From NCBI GenBank assembly GCA_016786585.1, contig JAEUUI010000028.1, forward strand, positions 186,001 through 250,000: DNA of 64,000 nt, in the 5' to 3' direction. The notes under the pieces were generated by a model. The model saw only the letters and a list, made by a program, of their open reading frames with translations, did no database searches and was not told the DNA's origin. Origin of the DNA: Cyclobacteriaceae bacterium. Lineage in GTDB: Bacteria > Bacteroidota > Bacteroidia > Cytophagales > Cyclobacteriaceae. Shown here piece after piece: positions 16,214 through 24,863 of the stretch (positions are counted from its first letter, which is position 1; each line of letters opens with the position of its first letter). A program made the translations under genes and the position numbers.

Positions 16214-16819
16214 TTATCGTTTTGCCTGCTGGTTAGCAGGTGATGGAGTCATGGTGAGATCAAAGTTTACGGTAACTTCTGCACCCACGGTGATCGTACC
16301 CATCACGGCTGTAGGCTGGCTCATTTTAAAATCTGTCATATTGATTTTTTTACTCAGCGTTAGCTGCACTTCTCCGTTGGCAAGCATAGTTGCCACGCCA
16401 TTCAGTTTGATCGACTTTGACACTCCGGCCATTTCGAGGTAGCCGCTGGCATCAATGTTTGCTTTGCCGGGCGATACCGGTGTAACCTGTGCGGAAATCA
16501 GCAGGAACGTGATATTCGGATTCTTTTCATAGAGAAATGCATCGTAGGTTTTATTGTCCATCATCTTTCCGTGAGCGCTTTTTATCCCGGTAACAGGAAT
16601 GGTCACTTCAGCTGACTTAATTGCCTTGAGCGTATTGTTCTCAACTACCAAGGTACTCTTGCAGGTAATCAGGCTGATCTCAGATTCCCAATCATGCAGG
16701 GTTGAAGTTCCTTGTATGTTCGACTTGGATGTTTTAACAATGTATTCCTGCGCACGCAGCGTAACGAATGTCAGCATTGCAATCGTTAGCATTAATCCGA
16801 TTTTAATAGAGCGGTTCAT
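16214..16819 (-). CDS. YceI-family periplasmic protein
   Basis: Exported protein of 201 residues with a signal peptide (MNRSIKIGLMLTIAMLTFVTLRAQ) and a recognisable YceI fold: GTSTLHDWESEI, IKSAHGKMMDNKTYDAF, NPNITFLL, a GVSKSIKLNGV strand and the C-terminal MGTITVGAEVTVNFDL. The His in HDW is characteristic of the Bacteroidota branch. It is the first gene downstream of a promoter with an FNR-type box and reads toward the porin-like gene, so these two probably form an operon. Lipid-binding is inferred from the family; the biological role is not known. Confidence 0.85.
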   Translation of the reverse strand: MNRSIKIGLMLTIAMLTFVTLRAQEYIVKTSKSNIQGTSTLHDWESEISLITCKSTLVVENNTLKAIKSAEVTIPVTGIKSAHGKMMDNKTYDAFLYEKNPNITFLLISAQVTPVSPGKANIDASGYLEMAGVSKSIKLNGVATMLANGEVQLTLSKKINMTDFKMSQPTAVMGTITVGAEVTVNFDLTMTPSPANQQAKR

Positions 16820-16840
16820 AACGGATAGATTTAATTTTCA

Positions 16841-16848
16841 GAAAGGTA
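16841..16848 (-). promoter_or_regulatory. -7 promoter element TACCTTTC of yceI
   Basis: Seven of eight matches to TAnnTTTG on the minus strand, 22 bases before ATG 16819. Its edge is 58.5 bases from the centre of the FNR-type box at 16894-16905. Confidence 0.5.
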
Positions 16849-16893
16849 GAATGATGCCAATGCGGGTTGCATGACAAGCGTAAGGATGAATGA

Positions 16894-16905
16894 TGATCTT
16901 TATCA
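16894..16905 (-). promoter_or_regulatory. FNR-type box TGATCTTTATCA upstream of yceI
   Basis: Perfect TGAT-N4-ATCA palindrome. It lies 75 bases upstream of the yceI start and has the same spacing to the promoter element as the boxes at 11781 and 23048. Confidence 0.65.
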
Positions 16906-17000
16906 GTGAATAAACTGATGTTTACTGACGCTAAAGCATTGATATTCACACGCGATGATGCGCATGATTGATATTTGAAAATGCAAACGTTTGTGATTAG

Positions 17001-17684
17001 TTACCGGCAAACGGTAATGCCATCTTTGTCAACCGGATGACTGTCGTGGTGATGGCTGTAAAGTGTCCGTGAAACAAGCATAAGGCCCACAAACACCATC
17101 GAGAAGGTTGTGATTTTGCTGAAGCTGATGTTGAAGTAGTTCATCAGCTTTTGAACGAGTGAGGTAAAACCCAGCATAACGGGTAATGTTCCGAGACCGA
17201 AGATCACCATAAACATAAATCCGGTTATCGGTTCGGTAATCGTTACGCAGTAGGAGAGGGCCATGTACGTTAATCCGCATGGAAGCAAACCGTTAAGCAT
17301 GCCCGTTACTACGAGTGCTGCTTTTGTTTTGCGTTTCATAAAATCACCCAGCCTGAGTTTAATGAACGTGGTTAGCCGGTTGATACCCGATGAAATAAAA
17401 GGGACGTTGAAATTTGTCATGCCCGCAAACCCGGCAATAATTAACAACACGCCAAGTGTTACGCTGAAGATTCCCTGCAAACCGGTACGTTCAAAAACGA
17501 AGCCGACAGACGCTGCGACAACGCCCTGAATACCATAACTGATAATCCTGCCTCCATTATATAACATCCGGTTAATGAGCGCAGGCTTGCTTAGGTTGGT
17601 AACTGCAATTGCCAACGGACTGCACATACCTGCACAGTGCAGGCTGCCTAAAAATCCAATGGCAAGTGCAGTAAACAGTATCAC
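17001..17684 (-). CDS. SafE/TauE-like membrane protein of the cbb3 oxidase operon (CcoS/DsbD-like context)
   Basis: Six-helix inner-membrane protein of 227 residues in the sulfite exporter TauE/SafE superfamily, UreH/DsbD-like branch. The conserved Cys motif GSLHCAGMCSP lies in the first helix and NGLLPCGLTYM in the middle; both are expected to contact a metal or thiol. The C-terminal tail is His-rich (LYSHHHDSHP). It overlaps the ccoH stop by four bases (ATGA) and is the last gene of the ccoNO-Q-P-G-H operon, where this protein is thought to help copper delivery or maturation. The export substrate is not known from sequence. Confidence 0.8.
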   Translation of the reverse strand: MILFTALAIGFLGSLHCAGMCSPLAIAVTNLSKPALINRMLYNGGRIISYGIQGVVAASVGFVFERTGLQGIFSVTLGVLLIIAGFAGMTNFNVPFISSGINRLTTFIKLRLGDFMKRKTKAALVVTGMLNGLLPCGLTYMALSYCVTITEPITGFMFMVIFGLGTLPVMLGFTSLVQKLMNYFNISFSKITTFSMVFVGLMLVSRTLYSHHHDSHPVDKDGITVCR

Positions 17685-18106
17685 AGGTTAACGATTTCTT
17701 CCTGGTAGTAATCTTTTCCGTCCATTGTCCAGAAGAGTTTTACACGATACATACCTGAAGTAAGACCTGAAACGGCTGTATCAAACTCGCGGGCATGCGG
17801 TGTTAATGAAAAGGTTCGGTCCATGCGGGCGTTTGAAGGGCAGAATAACTGAAATTCGCCTTGTTGAACATGCTGTGTGCTGTCAAACGTAACTTTCATA
17901 GCGTTGCGCGTAGCTACGATAACAGGCTTTTGATTGAGCTGTTCCGTATTTTTTATCCGTTCGATTTGATTCTGGTAGGCTAGTTCCTGTTTGTAATAAT
18001 CAGCTGATACCAGCGGCATATCCTGTCGCACGCAAACAACTACCAGCGTGGCAATAAATAGTGTGAAAAGAACAAAGGCAACAACAATCCATTTTCCGGG
18101 GTTCAT
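17681..18106 (-). CDS. ccoH: CcoH/FixH-like cbb3 oxidase assembly protein
   Basis: Membrane-anchored protein of 141 residues with one N-terminal helix (WIVVAFVLFTLFIATLVVVCV) followed by the YKQELAYQNQIERIKNTEQL segment typical of FixH, and a periplasmic Ig-like beta domain. It starts one base after the ccoG stop and overlaps the next gene by four bases, so it is cotranslated. The family assists assembly of the cbb3 oxidase; the exact step is unsettled. Confidence 0.88.
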   Translation of the reverse strand: MNPGKWIVVAFVLFTLFIATLVVVCVRQDMPLVSADYYKQELAYQNQIERIKNTEQLNQKPVIVATRNAMKVTFDSTQHVQQGEFQLFCPSNARMDRTFSLTPHAREFDTAVSGLTSGMYRVKLFWTMDGKDYYQEEIVNL

Positions 18107-18107
18107 A

Positions 18108-19577
18108 TCATTTACGTTTAGCGTCAGAAGCTTTATGTACAGGTCCGATAAATTTCGCTTTTATCGTCTCAATTTTTTCACCGTTGTAGTAGATGCCCAG
18201 TTTAACTACTGTACGTGCATTGGTAATGGCTTGTTCCGGTATCCGGATAAAGTAAACTCCTTTTGTAAATCCTTCGGCAGGAACAATGATTGCTTTTGCG
18301 TCAGCTTTGCGGATCTCGGCTTCGGCTGGAGATTCTATTCGGATCTCGAGGTTGCGGGGCTCAAAGGTTTTGTTAACAAACTCAACATTATACAAGTTTG
18401 TAATGTGGGTGCCATCGCGTTGAAATAATGTTCCCGGAACTTTCAGAATGGTTGCTTCTACATCTGAACGTGTAATCAGCGCAAAGCTTAGAATACCGAG
18501 AAGTATTAGCAATACAAAAGAGTAACCGATTACGCGGCTGTTGATAATTTTTACAATGCCATTCTTGATCGAGTTGTACGATGCGTAGCGGATCAGGCCT
18601 TTGGGTTTTCCGATTTTAACCATTACCTCATCGCAGGCATCTATGCAGGCGGTGCAGTTCACACACTCAAGCTGTGTACCGTTGCGGATATCAATCCCGG
18701 TAGGGCAAACATGAACGCAAAGCTTGCAGTCAATGCAATCACCAAGTTTTGATTGATCCTCGTTTTTCTTGCGATGTCCGCGTGGCTCCCCGCGAATCCA
18801 GTCGTACGCAATTACAATTGAATCAGGGATTAGCAACACGCCCTGGAGGCGTCCGTACGGACAAACTGCAACACAGGCCTGCTCACGGAACTTTGCGTAG
18901 ACACCGTAAAATATTCCCGTGAAGGCAATCAGTCCGATGAAGCCAGCCAGATGTTGGGAGGGTGATTCATTTAGAATTGCCCAGGTCTTTTCGGTGCCGA
19001 TCAGGTACGCCATTACGGTGTGAGCGATCAGCACGGATACTGTGAGAAACAGAATGTGCTTGGACGTCTTCTTTAGAATTTTTTCGCGGTTCCAGGGTTG
19101 CTTTGAAAGCTTGCGCTGATCGTTTGCATCGCCCTCGATCCAGTATTCAATTTTGCGGAATACCATTTCCATGAACAACGTCTGCGGGCACATCCAGCCG
19201 CACCAAACCCGGCCGAATACAACCGTAAACAGGATAATGAAAACGAAGAATGTAATCAGCGTAACGGCCAGTAAAAAGAAATCCTGCGGCCAGAATGCCT
19301 GGCCGAGGATTACAAATTTTCGTTCGAATACATTTAACAGCAGGGCAGGCTGACCGTTGATCCGGATAAATGGACCGGAAAATAATAGCGTTAGCAATGC
19401 AACCGTAACCACAATCCGCCAGCGGTGAAAATTGCCCGAAGGTTTTTTTGGGTAAATCCAGATACGCTTGCCAGCTTCATCAACCGTAGCGATGGTGTCT
19501 CTGAACTCTTCGCTTGCCAGCTCCACACTTTTTGCCAGCCGCTCTTTCCTGATGTCAAGCTTAATTTCCGATTGCAT
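18108..19577 (-). CDS. ccoG: CcoG/FixG cytochrome c oxidase accessory protein (ferredoxin-like Cu reductase)
   Basis: Inner-membrane protein of 489 residues with about five helices and two 4Fe-4S cluster motifs near residues 281-315 (CIDCKLCVHVCPTGI and CVNCTACIDACDE). The short motif CGWMCPQTLFME in the membrane part is also conserved in CcoG. A C-terminal Ig-like domain follows. In other bacteria CcoG reduces Cu(II) for insertion into the CuB site of cbb3 oxidase. It lies nine bases after the ccoP stop and before ccoH. Confidence 0.95.
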   Translation of the reverse strand: MQSEIKLDIRKERLAKSVELASEEFRDTIATVDEAGKRIWIYPKKPSGNFHRWRIVVTVALLTLLFSGPFIRINGQPALLLNVFERKFVILGQAFWPQDFFLLAVTLITFFVFIILFTVVFGRVWCGWMCPQTLFMEMVFRKIEYWIEGDANDQRKLSKQPWNREKILKKTSKHILFLTVSVLIAHTVMAYLIGTEKTWAILNESPSQHLAGFIGLIAFTGIFYGVYAKFREQACVAVCPYGRLQGVLLIPDSIVIAYDWIRGEPRGHRKKNEDQSKLGDCIDCKLCVHVCPTGIDIRNGTQLECVNCTACIDACDEVMVKIGKPKGLIRYASYNSIKNGIVKIINSRVIGYSFVLLILLGILSFALITRSDVEATILKVPGTLFQRDGTHITNLYNVEFVNKTFEPRNLEIRIESPAEAEIRKADAKAIIVPAEGFTKGVYFIRIPEQAITNARTVVKLGIYYNGEKIETIKAKFIGPVHKASDAKRK

Positions 19578-19586
19578 ATATATCGC

Positions 19587-20627
19587 TTACAGGCTGGCCT
19601 GTATGTTTGTCGTATCGGCTGCTGCCGGTTCCGGTTTATATAATTCGCCTTGTGCTGCTTTTGGATTTTCAGGTTTGGTTCCCTGTAGGCTCATGACATA
19701 GAAGGCAACATCCCGAACATCTTTCGGACTCATGTTCTTACCCCAGGCTGGCATACCTTTCTCTACAACACCGTTTTTCACCGTTGTAAAAATGTTCTTG
19801 ATGCCTCCGCCATGGATCCAGTATTCGTCTGCGAGGTTAGGGCCAATGGCATTCCCGCCACCGTCTTTTGCATGGCAAGCCACGCAGTTAATCGTAAAGA
19901 TGTTCTGGCCGCTCGTGAGAATCGCAGCATCCTTCTCGAACACAAGTGTATTTTCGTCAATGGCCGACTGTGGCTGTGAAGCTTGTAATTTCAGTGCAGC
20001 TTCTTCCGCAAGTGCCAATTCATTTTGATATTCCTGTTGCTGCAAGGGCAGGTTATCGGAGATGTGGTACACGAACAGATAGATAGCCCCCCAAACAACA
20101 GTTCCTACGAACAACCAGGTCCACCATGGCGGCAGGTGATTATCGAGTTCTCTAATGCCATCGTAGTTGTGATCCAGTTCAACGCTGGCTTCTTCTTCAA
20201 CGGGTACAGAAGCGTTTACCTGTCTTACAAATTTGCTCCACCAGGTTGGGCGGGGTTTGTAAACGATGCCAAGTTGGCGTGCGCGTTCTTTTTCAGCTTC
20301 CGTGGTAAGTATATTAACCACCTTTACGAGGTAAAAACCCACAAAGGCGATCAGCAGAATCATGACAAAGATAAGCGTGGTAATCATGTACAACGGCAGC
20401 ATCGGGCTGTTGAACGGATCGTCCCAGAAAGACAATTGTTTAGCTGCATCCTGTGCGGACACCGAAAGCGTTGTTATCAGCAACAGCGTTAACAAAGAAA
20501 GTGTTTTGATCAGTCCGCCTTGTTCACGGCCTTTCTTTTCGCGGCACTCTTTGCATTTGCCGGTGCATTTTTTGGTTGATGCGTGGTCCGGCTTTGCGGA
20601 TTGTATGTCATTTTTCGGATTACACAT
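19587..20627 (-). CDS. ccoP: CcoP, cbb3 oxidase cytochrome c subunit with a Cys-rich N terminus
   Basis: Membrane-bound cytochrome c subunit of 346 residues from ATG 20627, which overlaps the ccoQ stop by eight bases (ATGTGTAA). An alternative upstream Met at 20669 would overlap ccoQ more. Two membrane helices (about 35-60 and 65-95) and one haem motif CVACH near residue 247 are present, with the axial Met likely in KGMPAWG; only one haem, as usual in Bacteroidota. Odd: the N terminus carries a Cys cluster, KKCTGKCKECREKKG, before the first helix, on the expected cytoplasmic side. The C terminus is Ala/Pro/Glu-rich. The operon and overlap indicate co-regulation with ccoNO. Confidence 0.93.
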   Translation of the reverse strand: MCNPKNDIQSAKPDHASTKKCTGKCKECREKKGREQGGLIKTLSLLTLLLITTLSVSAQDAAKQLSFWDDPFNSPMLPLYMITTLIFVMILLIAFVGFYLVKVVNILTTEAEKERARQLGIVYKPRPTWWSKFVRQVNASVPVEEEASVELDHNYDGIRELDNHLPPWWTWLFVGTVVWGAIYLFVYHISDNLPLQQQEYQNELALAEEAALKLQASQPQSAIDENTLVFEKDAAILTSGQNIFTINCVACHAKDGGGNAIGPNLADEYWIHGGGIKNIFTTVKNGVVEKGMPAWGKNMSPKDVRDVAFYVMSLQGTKPENPKAAQGELYKPEPAAADTTNIQASL

Positions 20628-20820
20628 GGCGATTAACAGTTTCGGTTGATGATTTGGGAGCTTCGTCATCCATTGGCAACGACTTCATATACTGGATGAA
20701 TTTTTTATCCACCAGGAAAACATACGCCAGCAACGCGATGAAAAAGGCGAAAAATATTACGAATGAGATGACCGGCCAGATGGCCACGTCCGTCATACTT
20801 TGAAGAACATTTTTGTACAT
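20620..20820 (-). CDS. ccoQ: CcoQ/FixQ-like small subunit of cbb3 oxidase
   Basis: Membrane protein of 66 residues with one helix (VISFVIFFAFFIALLAYVFLV) and a charged C-terminal tail, between ccoNO (11-base gap) and ccoP (8-base overlap). The position and topology are those of CcoQ, which stabilises the oxidase; sequence alone is weakly conserved. Confidence 0.85.
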   Translation of the reverse strand: MYKNVLQSMTDVAIWPVISFVIFFAFFIALLAYVFLVDKKFIQYMKSLPMDDEAPKSSTETVNRHV

Positions 20821-20831
20821 AACGGTTCTGG

Positions 20832-22961
20832 TTATTTGTTAACGGCAACTTTTTCGGCCTTGATATCGGTGCCCAGACGTTGCAGGTATGCGATTACGGC
20901 TATGATCTCGGCATCGCTGGATACTTCAATACCATCTTTTTTCAATGAGGCAGTAATTCCTTCAGCCTGCTGTTCAAGTTCAGCGTTGGCAGTTTCTTCA
21001 TAACCTTCCGGATATGGAACGCCAACCGTACGCAGTGCGGAAATCTTTGCACCCGTGGAGGCTTTATCAATAGACTGTTCGAACAACCATGGGTAGGCTG
21101 GCATGATCGAACCGGTTGAAACGGCATCCGGAGCCAGCATGTGGTTATAGTGCCAAGTGTTGGAATATTTTCCACCAATGCGGTGCAAATCCGGACCGGT
21201 ACGTTTTGATCCCCACAGGAACGGGTGATCATATACAAATTCTCCGGACTTTGAATATTCGCCATAACGCTCTGTTTCTGAGCGGAATGGGCGGACTAGT
21301 TGAGAATGGCAGCTTACGCAACCTTCGCGGATATAAATGTCGCGGCCCTGCAGTTCAAGCGGAGTATAAGGCTTTACACTGGCGATGGTTGGAACGTTGG
21401 ATTTGATGAGGAATGTCGGAACGAGTTCGATAGCTCCGCCAATCAAAATGGCAATCAGTGCGAGTACGGTGAACAGTAAAGGCTTGTGTTCCAGCAAGCG
21501 ATAGTGCCAGCCGCCTGTTTTCACAACATAGTTCTTCGCAAGTGGTGCGGCTTCGGCGGGTTCGTTGGCAATGAAACTTCCGGCATACGCTGTCTTTACC
21601 AAATTGTACGTCATGATGATGGCGCCTGTCAGGTATAACAGACCTCCGGTTGCGCGTAATGCATGCAGCGGAAGAATCTGTACGGTTGTTTCGAGGAAGT
21701 TTTTGTACACCAGGAATCCTTCCGGGTTAAATTCTTTCCACATCAGGCTTTGTGTAACACCTGAAACATACATTGGCAACGCATAGAAGATGATACCCAG
21801 CGTTCCCAGCCAGAAGTGAATGTTTGCCAGTTTTGTTGAGTACAGTTTGGTATTCCACATGCGTGGAACTGTCCAGTATAACACCGCAAAAATCAAGAAG
21901 CCATTCCAGCCCAATCCTCCAACGTGTACGTGTGCCACGATCCAGTCGGTAAAGTGCGCGATCGCGTTAACATTCTTCAGTGACAGGAGAGGTCCTTCGA
22001 GTGTAGCCATACCGTATGCGGTGATTGCCACAACCATGAACTTCAATACTGCATCTTCGCGAACGCGGTCCCATGCTCCCCGGAGGGTCATCAGACCATT
22101 CAGCATACCACCCCATGACGGAGCAATGAGCATGATCGAGAACACTACGCCTAATGATTGTGCCCAGTCGGGCAACGTGCTGTATAACAAGTGGTGCGGT
22201 CCCGCCCAGATGTAAATGAAGATCAACGCCCAGAAGTGAATGATCGAAAGTCTGTATGAGTACACTGGACGGTTCGCAGCCTTCGGCAGGAAATAATACA
22301 TGATACCCAAGAACGGAGTAGTCAGGAAGAATGCTACCGCATTGTGTCCGTACCACCATTGCACGAGTGCATCCTGTACACCGGCATACCAGGAATAGCT
22401 TTTGAAAAGCGATACCGGCATTTCAAAAGAGTTAACAATGTGCAGCACGGCTACCGTTACAAACGTGGCGATGTAAAACCAGATAGCCACATACATATGG
22501 CGCTCACGTCTTTTAATGATCGTACCGATCATGTTAATGCCAAATACAACCCAAACCAACGCGATGGCAATATCAATCGGCCACTCCAATTCGGCATACT
22601 CTTTTGATGTAGTAAGACCCAGCGGCAGCGTAATGGCAGCTGCCAGAATGATCAGTTGCCAGCCCCAGAAGTGAATCCAGCTAAGCGTGTCGCTGAGCAT
22701 TCGCGCCTTCAGCAGACGCTGCATGGAGTAGTACACCCCGGCAAACATTGCGTTGCCCACAAAGGCAAAAATGATTGCGTTCGTATGCAGCGGTCGTATC
22801 CGGCCGAACGTGGTGTACTGAAAATCAAAATTAAAGATCGGGTATACCAGCTGGATTGCAGCGGTAAGCCCGACTAACATGCCTACCAGTCCGAAAATGA
22901 CGGTGGCGATCATGAAGGCTTTTACGATTTTATTATCGTAACTGAACTTTTCAATTTCCAT
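20832..22961 (-). CDS. ccoN: CcoN-CcoO fusion, catalytic subunit plus monohaem cytochrome of cbb3 oxidase
   Basis: Fusion of 709 residues from ATG 22961 (MEIEKFSYDN); the longer frame to 23024 lacks support. Residues 1-465 are CcoN (about 12 helices): haem and CuB ligands are seen in RPLHTNAIIF, WWYGHNAVAFF, GPHHLLYS and DWIVAHVHVGGLGWN. Residues about 490-709 are CcoO: one helix, then the haem c motif GCVSCHSQLVRPF (near residue 547) and a Met ligand in the SIMPAYPWLF region. The enzyme is a high-affinity oxygen reductase used at low oxygen. The promoter has an FNR-type box at 23048-23059. CcoN-CcoO fusion is common in Bacteroidota. Confidence 0.95.
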   Translation of the reverse strand: MEIEKFSYDNKIVKAFMIATVIFGLVGMLVGLTAAIQLVYPIFNFDFQYTTFGRIRPLHTNAIIFAFVGNAMFAGVYYSMQRLLKARMLSDTLSWIHFWGWQLIILAAAITLPLGLTTSKEYAELEWPIDIAIALVWVVFGINMIGTIIKRRERHMYVAIWFYIATFVTVAVLHIVNSFEMPVSLFKSYSWYAGVQDALVQWWYGHNAVAFFLTTPFLGIMYYFLPKAANRPVYSYRLSIIHFWALIFIYIWAGPHHLLYSTLPDWAQSLGVVFSIMLIAPSWGGMLNGLMTLRGAWDRVREDAVLKFMVVAITAYGMATLEGPLLSLKNVNAIAHFTDWIVAHVHVGGLGWNGFLIFAVLYWTVPRMWNTKLYSTKLANIHFWLGTLGIIFYALPMYVSGVTQSLMWKEFNPEGFLVYKNFLETTVQILPLHALRATGGLLYLTGAIIMTYNLVKTAYAGSFIANEPAEAAPLAKNYVVKTGGWHYRLLEHKPLLFTVLALIAILIGGAIELVPTFLIKSNVPTIASVKPYTPLELQGRDIYIREGCVSCHSQLVRPFRSETERYGEYSKSGEFVYDHPFLWGSKRTGPDLHRIGGKYSNTWHYNHMLAPDAVSTGSIMPAYPWLFEQSIDKASTGAKISALRTVGVPYPEGYEETANAELEQQAEGITASLKKDGIEVSSDAEIIAVIAYLQRLGTDIKAEKVAVNK

Positions 22962-22994
22962 AGCGTGAGCGCATCGGTTAAGGTTATTTTGTGA

Positions 22995-23002
22995 TAAAAG
23001 TA
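22995..23002 (-). promoter_or_regulatory. -7 promoter element TACTTTTA of the ccoNO operon
   Basis: Seven of eight matches to TAnnTTTG on the minus strand, 34 bases before the ccoNO start. Its edge lies 58.5 bases from the FNR-type box centre. Confidence 0.5.
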
Positions 23003-23047
23003 AAAGCCCATGAAAGGGTGGCACATGATGGGTGTTAGATGGTTACA

Positions 23048-23059
23048 TGATTTTTGTCA
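23048..23059 (-). promoter_or_regulatory. FNR-type box TGATTTTTGTCA upstream of ccoNO
   Basis: Same 12 bases as the box at 11781-11792. It lies 87 bases upstream of the ccoNO start and 113 upstream of the divergent DUF1003 gene. Control of ccoNO by FNR-type proteins is well known in other phyla. Confidence 0.65.
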
Positions 23060-23171
23060 CCCTGCTGAAAATCAGCCGTCAGGCTTATAATCTTCATGTT
23101 ATCAGGCAGTTACGACTGTGATCGGTGAAGATTAAATAGTAATCGTAATTTGTATTCCCTAGCCAGCAATC

Positions 23172-23870
23172 ATGGATACTTTTACCAGCGATCTTTCTTC
23201 AAAAGAATTTCCTGTTCGTGAGAAGATTTCGGCCAAAACCATTCGGCCGTCTATACTCCATATTATAAAGAGTGATCACCCGGATTTCAAAGAAGACAGT
23301 TACTGCTCGCTTACTGAGCTGAATATGTACCGGCAAAAGTACATCTCCGATTTTCTGTTACGGGAGGTAGGTGAGTTAACGGAACTCGAAGACACGGTGC
23401 TGGATGCCCTGAAGAACCGGGAGTCGCTCGTGAATAAAATTGAAGAGCCGGAAGAGCAAATCAGTTTTGGGCAACGACTGGCTGATCGCGTAGCGACCTT
23501 TGGGGGAAGCTGGACGTTTATCGTTCTTTTCGGATTCTTTTTGCTGGTGTGGATGGTTATTAACTCGGTGTTCCTGATAACCAAGCCTTTTGATCCCTAT
23601 CCGTACATCTTACTGAACCTGATCCTGTCAACCCTGGCTGCGCTTCAGGCTCCGGTGATTATGATGAGTCAGAACCGGCAGGAAGAGAAAGACCGCGATC
23701 GCGCCCGAAAAGATTACATGATTAACTTAAAGTCTGAGCTTGAAATCCGTATGCTCCATGAAAAGATCGATCACCTGATTATTCATCAGCAGCACGAATT
23801 GCTGGAGATCCAAAAAGTTCAGATTGAGATGATGAACGATATTCTGGATAAACTACCCGAAAAAAGCTAG
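23172..23870 (+). CDS. DUF1003 membrane protein
   Basis: Inner-membrane protein of 232 residues. The hydrophilic N terminus (about 1-100) is followed by two hydrophobic helices (about 115-140 TFIVLFGFFLLVWMVINSVF and 150-168 PYILLNLILSTLAALQAPVIMM) and a charged coiled-coil tail (QNRQEEKDRDRARKDY onward), the arrangement of DUF1003 proteins, whose role is unknown. It is divergent from ccoNO, with an FNR-type box between them, but no clear promoter element at the shared spacing on this side. Its stop overlaps that of the convergent DUF1275 gene. Confidence 0.85.
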   Translation: MDTFTSDLSSKEFPVREKISAKTIRPSILHIIKSDHPDFKEDSYCSLTELNMYRQKYISDFLLREVGELTELEDTVLDALKNRESLVNKIEEPEEQISFGQRLADRVATFGGSWTFIVLFGFFLLVWMVINSVFLITKPFDPYPYILLNLILSTLAALQAPVIMMSQNRQEEKDRDRARKDYMINLKSELEIRMLHEKIDHLIIHQQHELLEIQKVQIEMMNDILDKLPEKS

Positions 23871-24586
23871 GCGTTACGGTTGAAGATTTTACGGATCGCA
23901 TAACCCCAGTAGTCAAGTGCTATTCCCAACATCAATACACCAGCGGCAATCAACAGTACGTTAAGCTGGATGGATGAATAAAATACCCCGCCTGTCATTC
24001 CACCCACAAAAAAGAAGAAGATGATGGTAAGCCGGAGGCGAATGGACGAAAACAGCCGCGTGCGCTGCGTGTGTTCTCTATAAAAGAAAAGTTGCGACAG
24101 TTCAATTCCCAGGTCGGTAAATAAACCGGTCAGGTGCGTGGTACGTACCGCTGCATTGGAGATGGTGGTAACGAGCGAGTTTTGCAAACCCATGGCGAAC
24201 AGCAGCAAAAAGGCCAGCGAATCGGGGTGGTCCAGTACTAACAAATCTCCGAATAGCGGAACCGAGAGAAGTATTGCGCTTTCGATCAGCGCGGGCAGCA
24301 CGTATACATACGGGAAGTTCTTCTTGTAAAACAACTCCACAAGAAAACTTGAAACGAAAGAGCCGAGGAAGAAGAAGAAGATGTAGAGAAAAAATATGAA
24401 TCCCTGGAGGAAGTTGAGCTTGAAAAGTTCATCTACAAAGAATGCAAAGTGGCCGGTAACGTTGGTAGTCAGGCGTTGTACGGCCAGGAATCCTGCAACA
24501 TTTACAAGGCCGGCAACAAACGAAAGCAACGAAGCAATTCGCAGATTATGCTGTAACGTACGGGTTTCACCCCTGTGCTTAAACAT
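23867..24586 (-). CDS. DUF1275 (YoaK-family) membrane protein
   Basis: Integral membrane protein of 239 residues with about six helices and the family pattern GLVNVAGFLAVQRLTTNVTGHF at the N terminus and GLQNSLVTTISNAAVRTTHLTGLFTDLG in the middle. The function of DUF1275 is unknown; transport is often guessed. The stop overlaps that of the convergent DUF1003 gene (shared CTAG). Confidence 0.85.
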   Translation of the reverse strand: MFKHRGETRTLQHNLRIASLLSFVAGLVNVAGFLAVQRLTTNVTGHFAFFVDELFKLNFLQGFIFFLYIFFFFLGSFVSSFLVELFYKKNFPYVYVLPALIESAILLSVPLFGDLLVLDHPDSLAFLLLFAMGLQNSLVTTISNAAVRTTHLTGLFTDLGIELSQLFFYREHTQRTRLFSSIRLRLTIIFFFFVGGMTGGVFYSSIQLNVLLIAAGVLMLGIALDYWGYAIRKIFNRNA

Positions 24587-24863
24587 GTTCTATGAGTAGG
24601 ATGGAGGTCTCCTGCCATGAAGATACGGTTCTGCCAGATAGTGTACAATGGTTAGTGCTGACACTTATTGATTTATAGATGCTGCCCGTTCCTACATTCA
24701 TCGACCCATGCTGCGGTTTACCGATCACAGGATTCTACCGAGGCTAATAAAGGCTTCAAAAGCACTAATTATGGTACGATTTTTTCATTCCCTACGAAGA
24801 ATAATGGAAAATAACGTGACAAGCGGTGGGATACCATCCATAAGACTAATAAAAACCAAAACT
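24587..24863. other. Intergenic region between DUF1275 and TPR genes
   Basis: Divergent promoter region of 277 bases. A 28-codon frame and the upstream extension of the TPR gene are present but look unsupported. No clear TAnnTTTG element or hairpin was found. Confidence 0.4.

Noticed and set aside
24645-24690. Short frame and AT-rich stretch before the TPR gene
   Set aside because: Only 28 codons and no promoter or conserved pattern.
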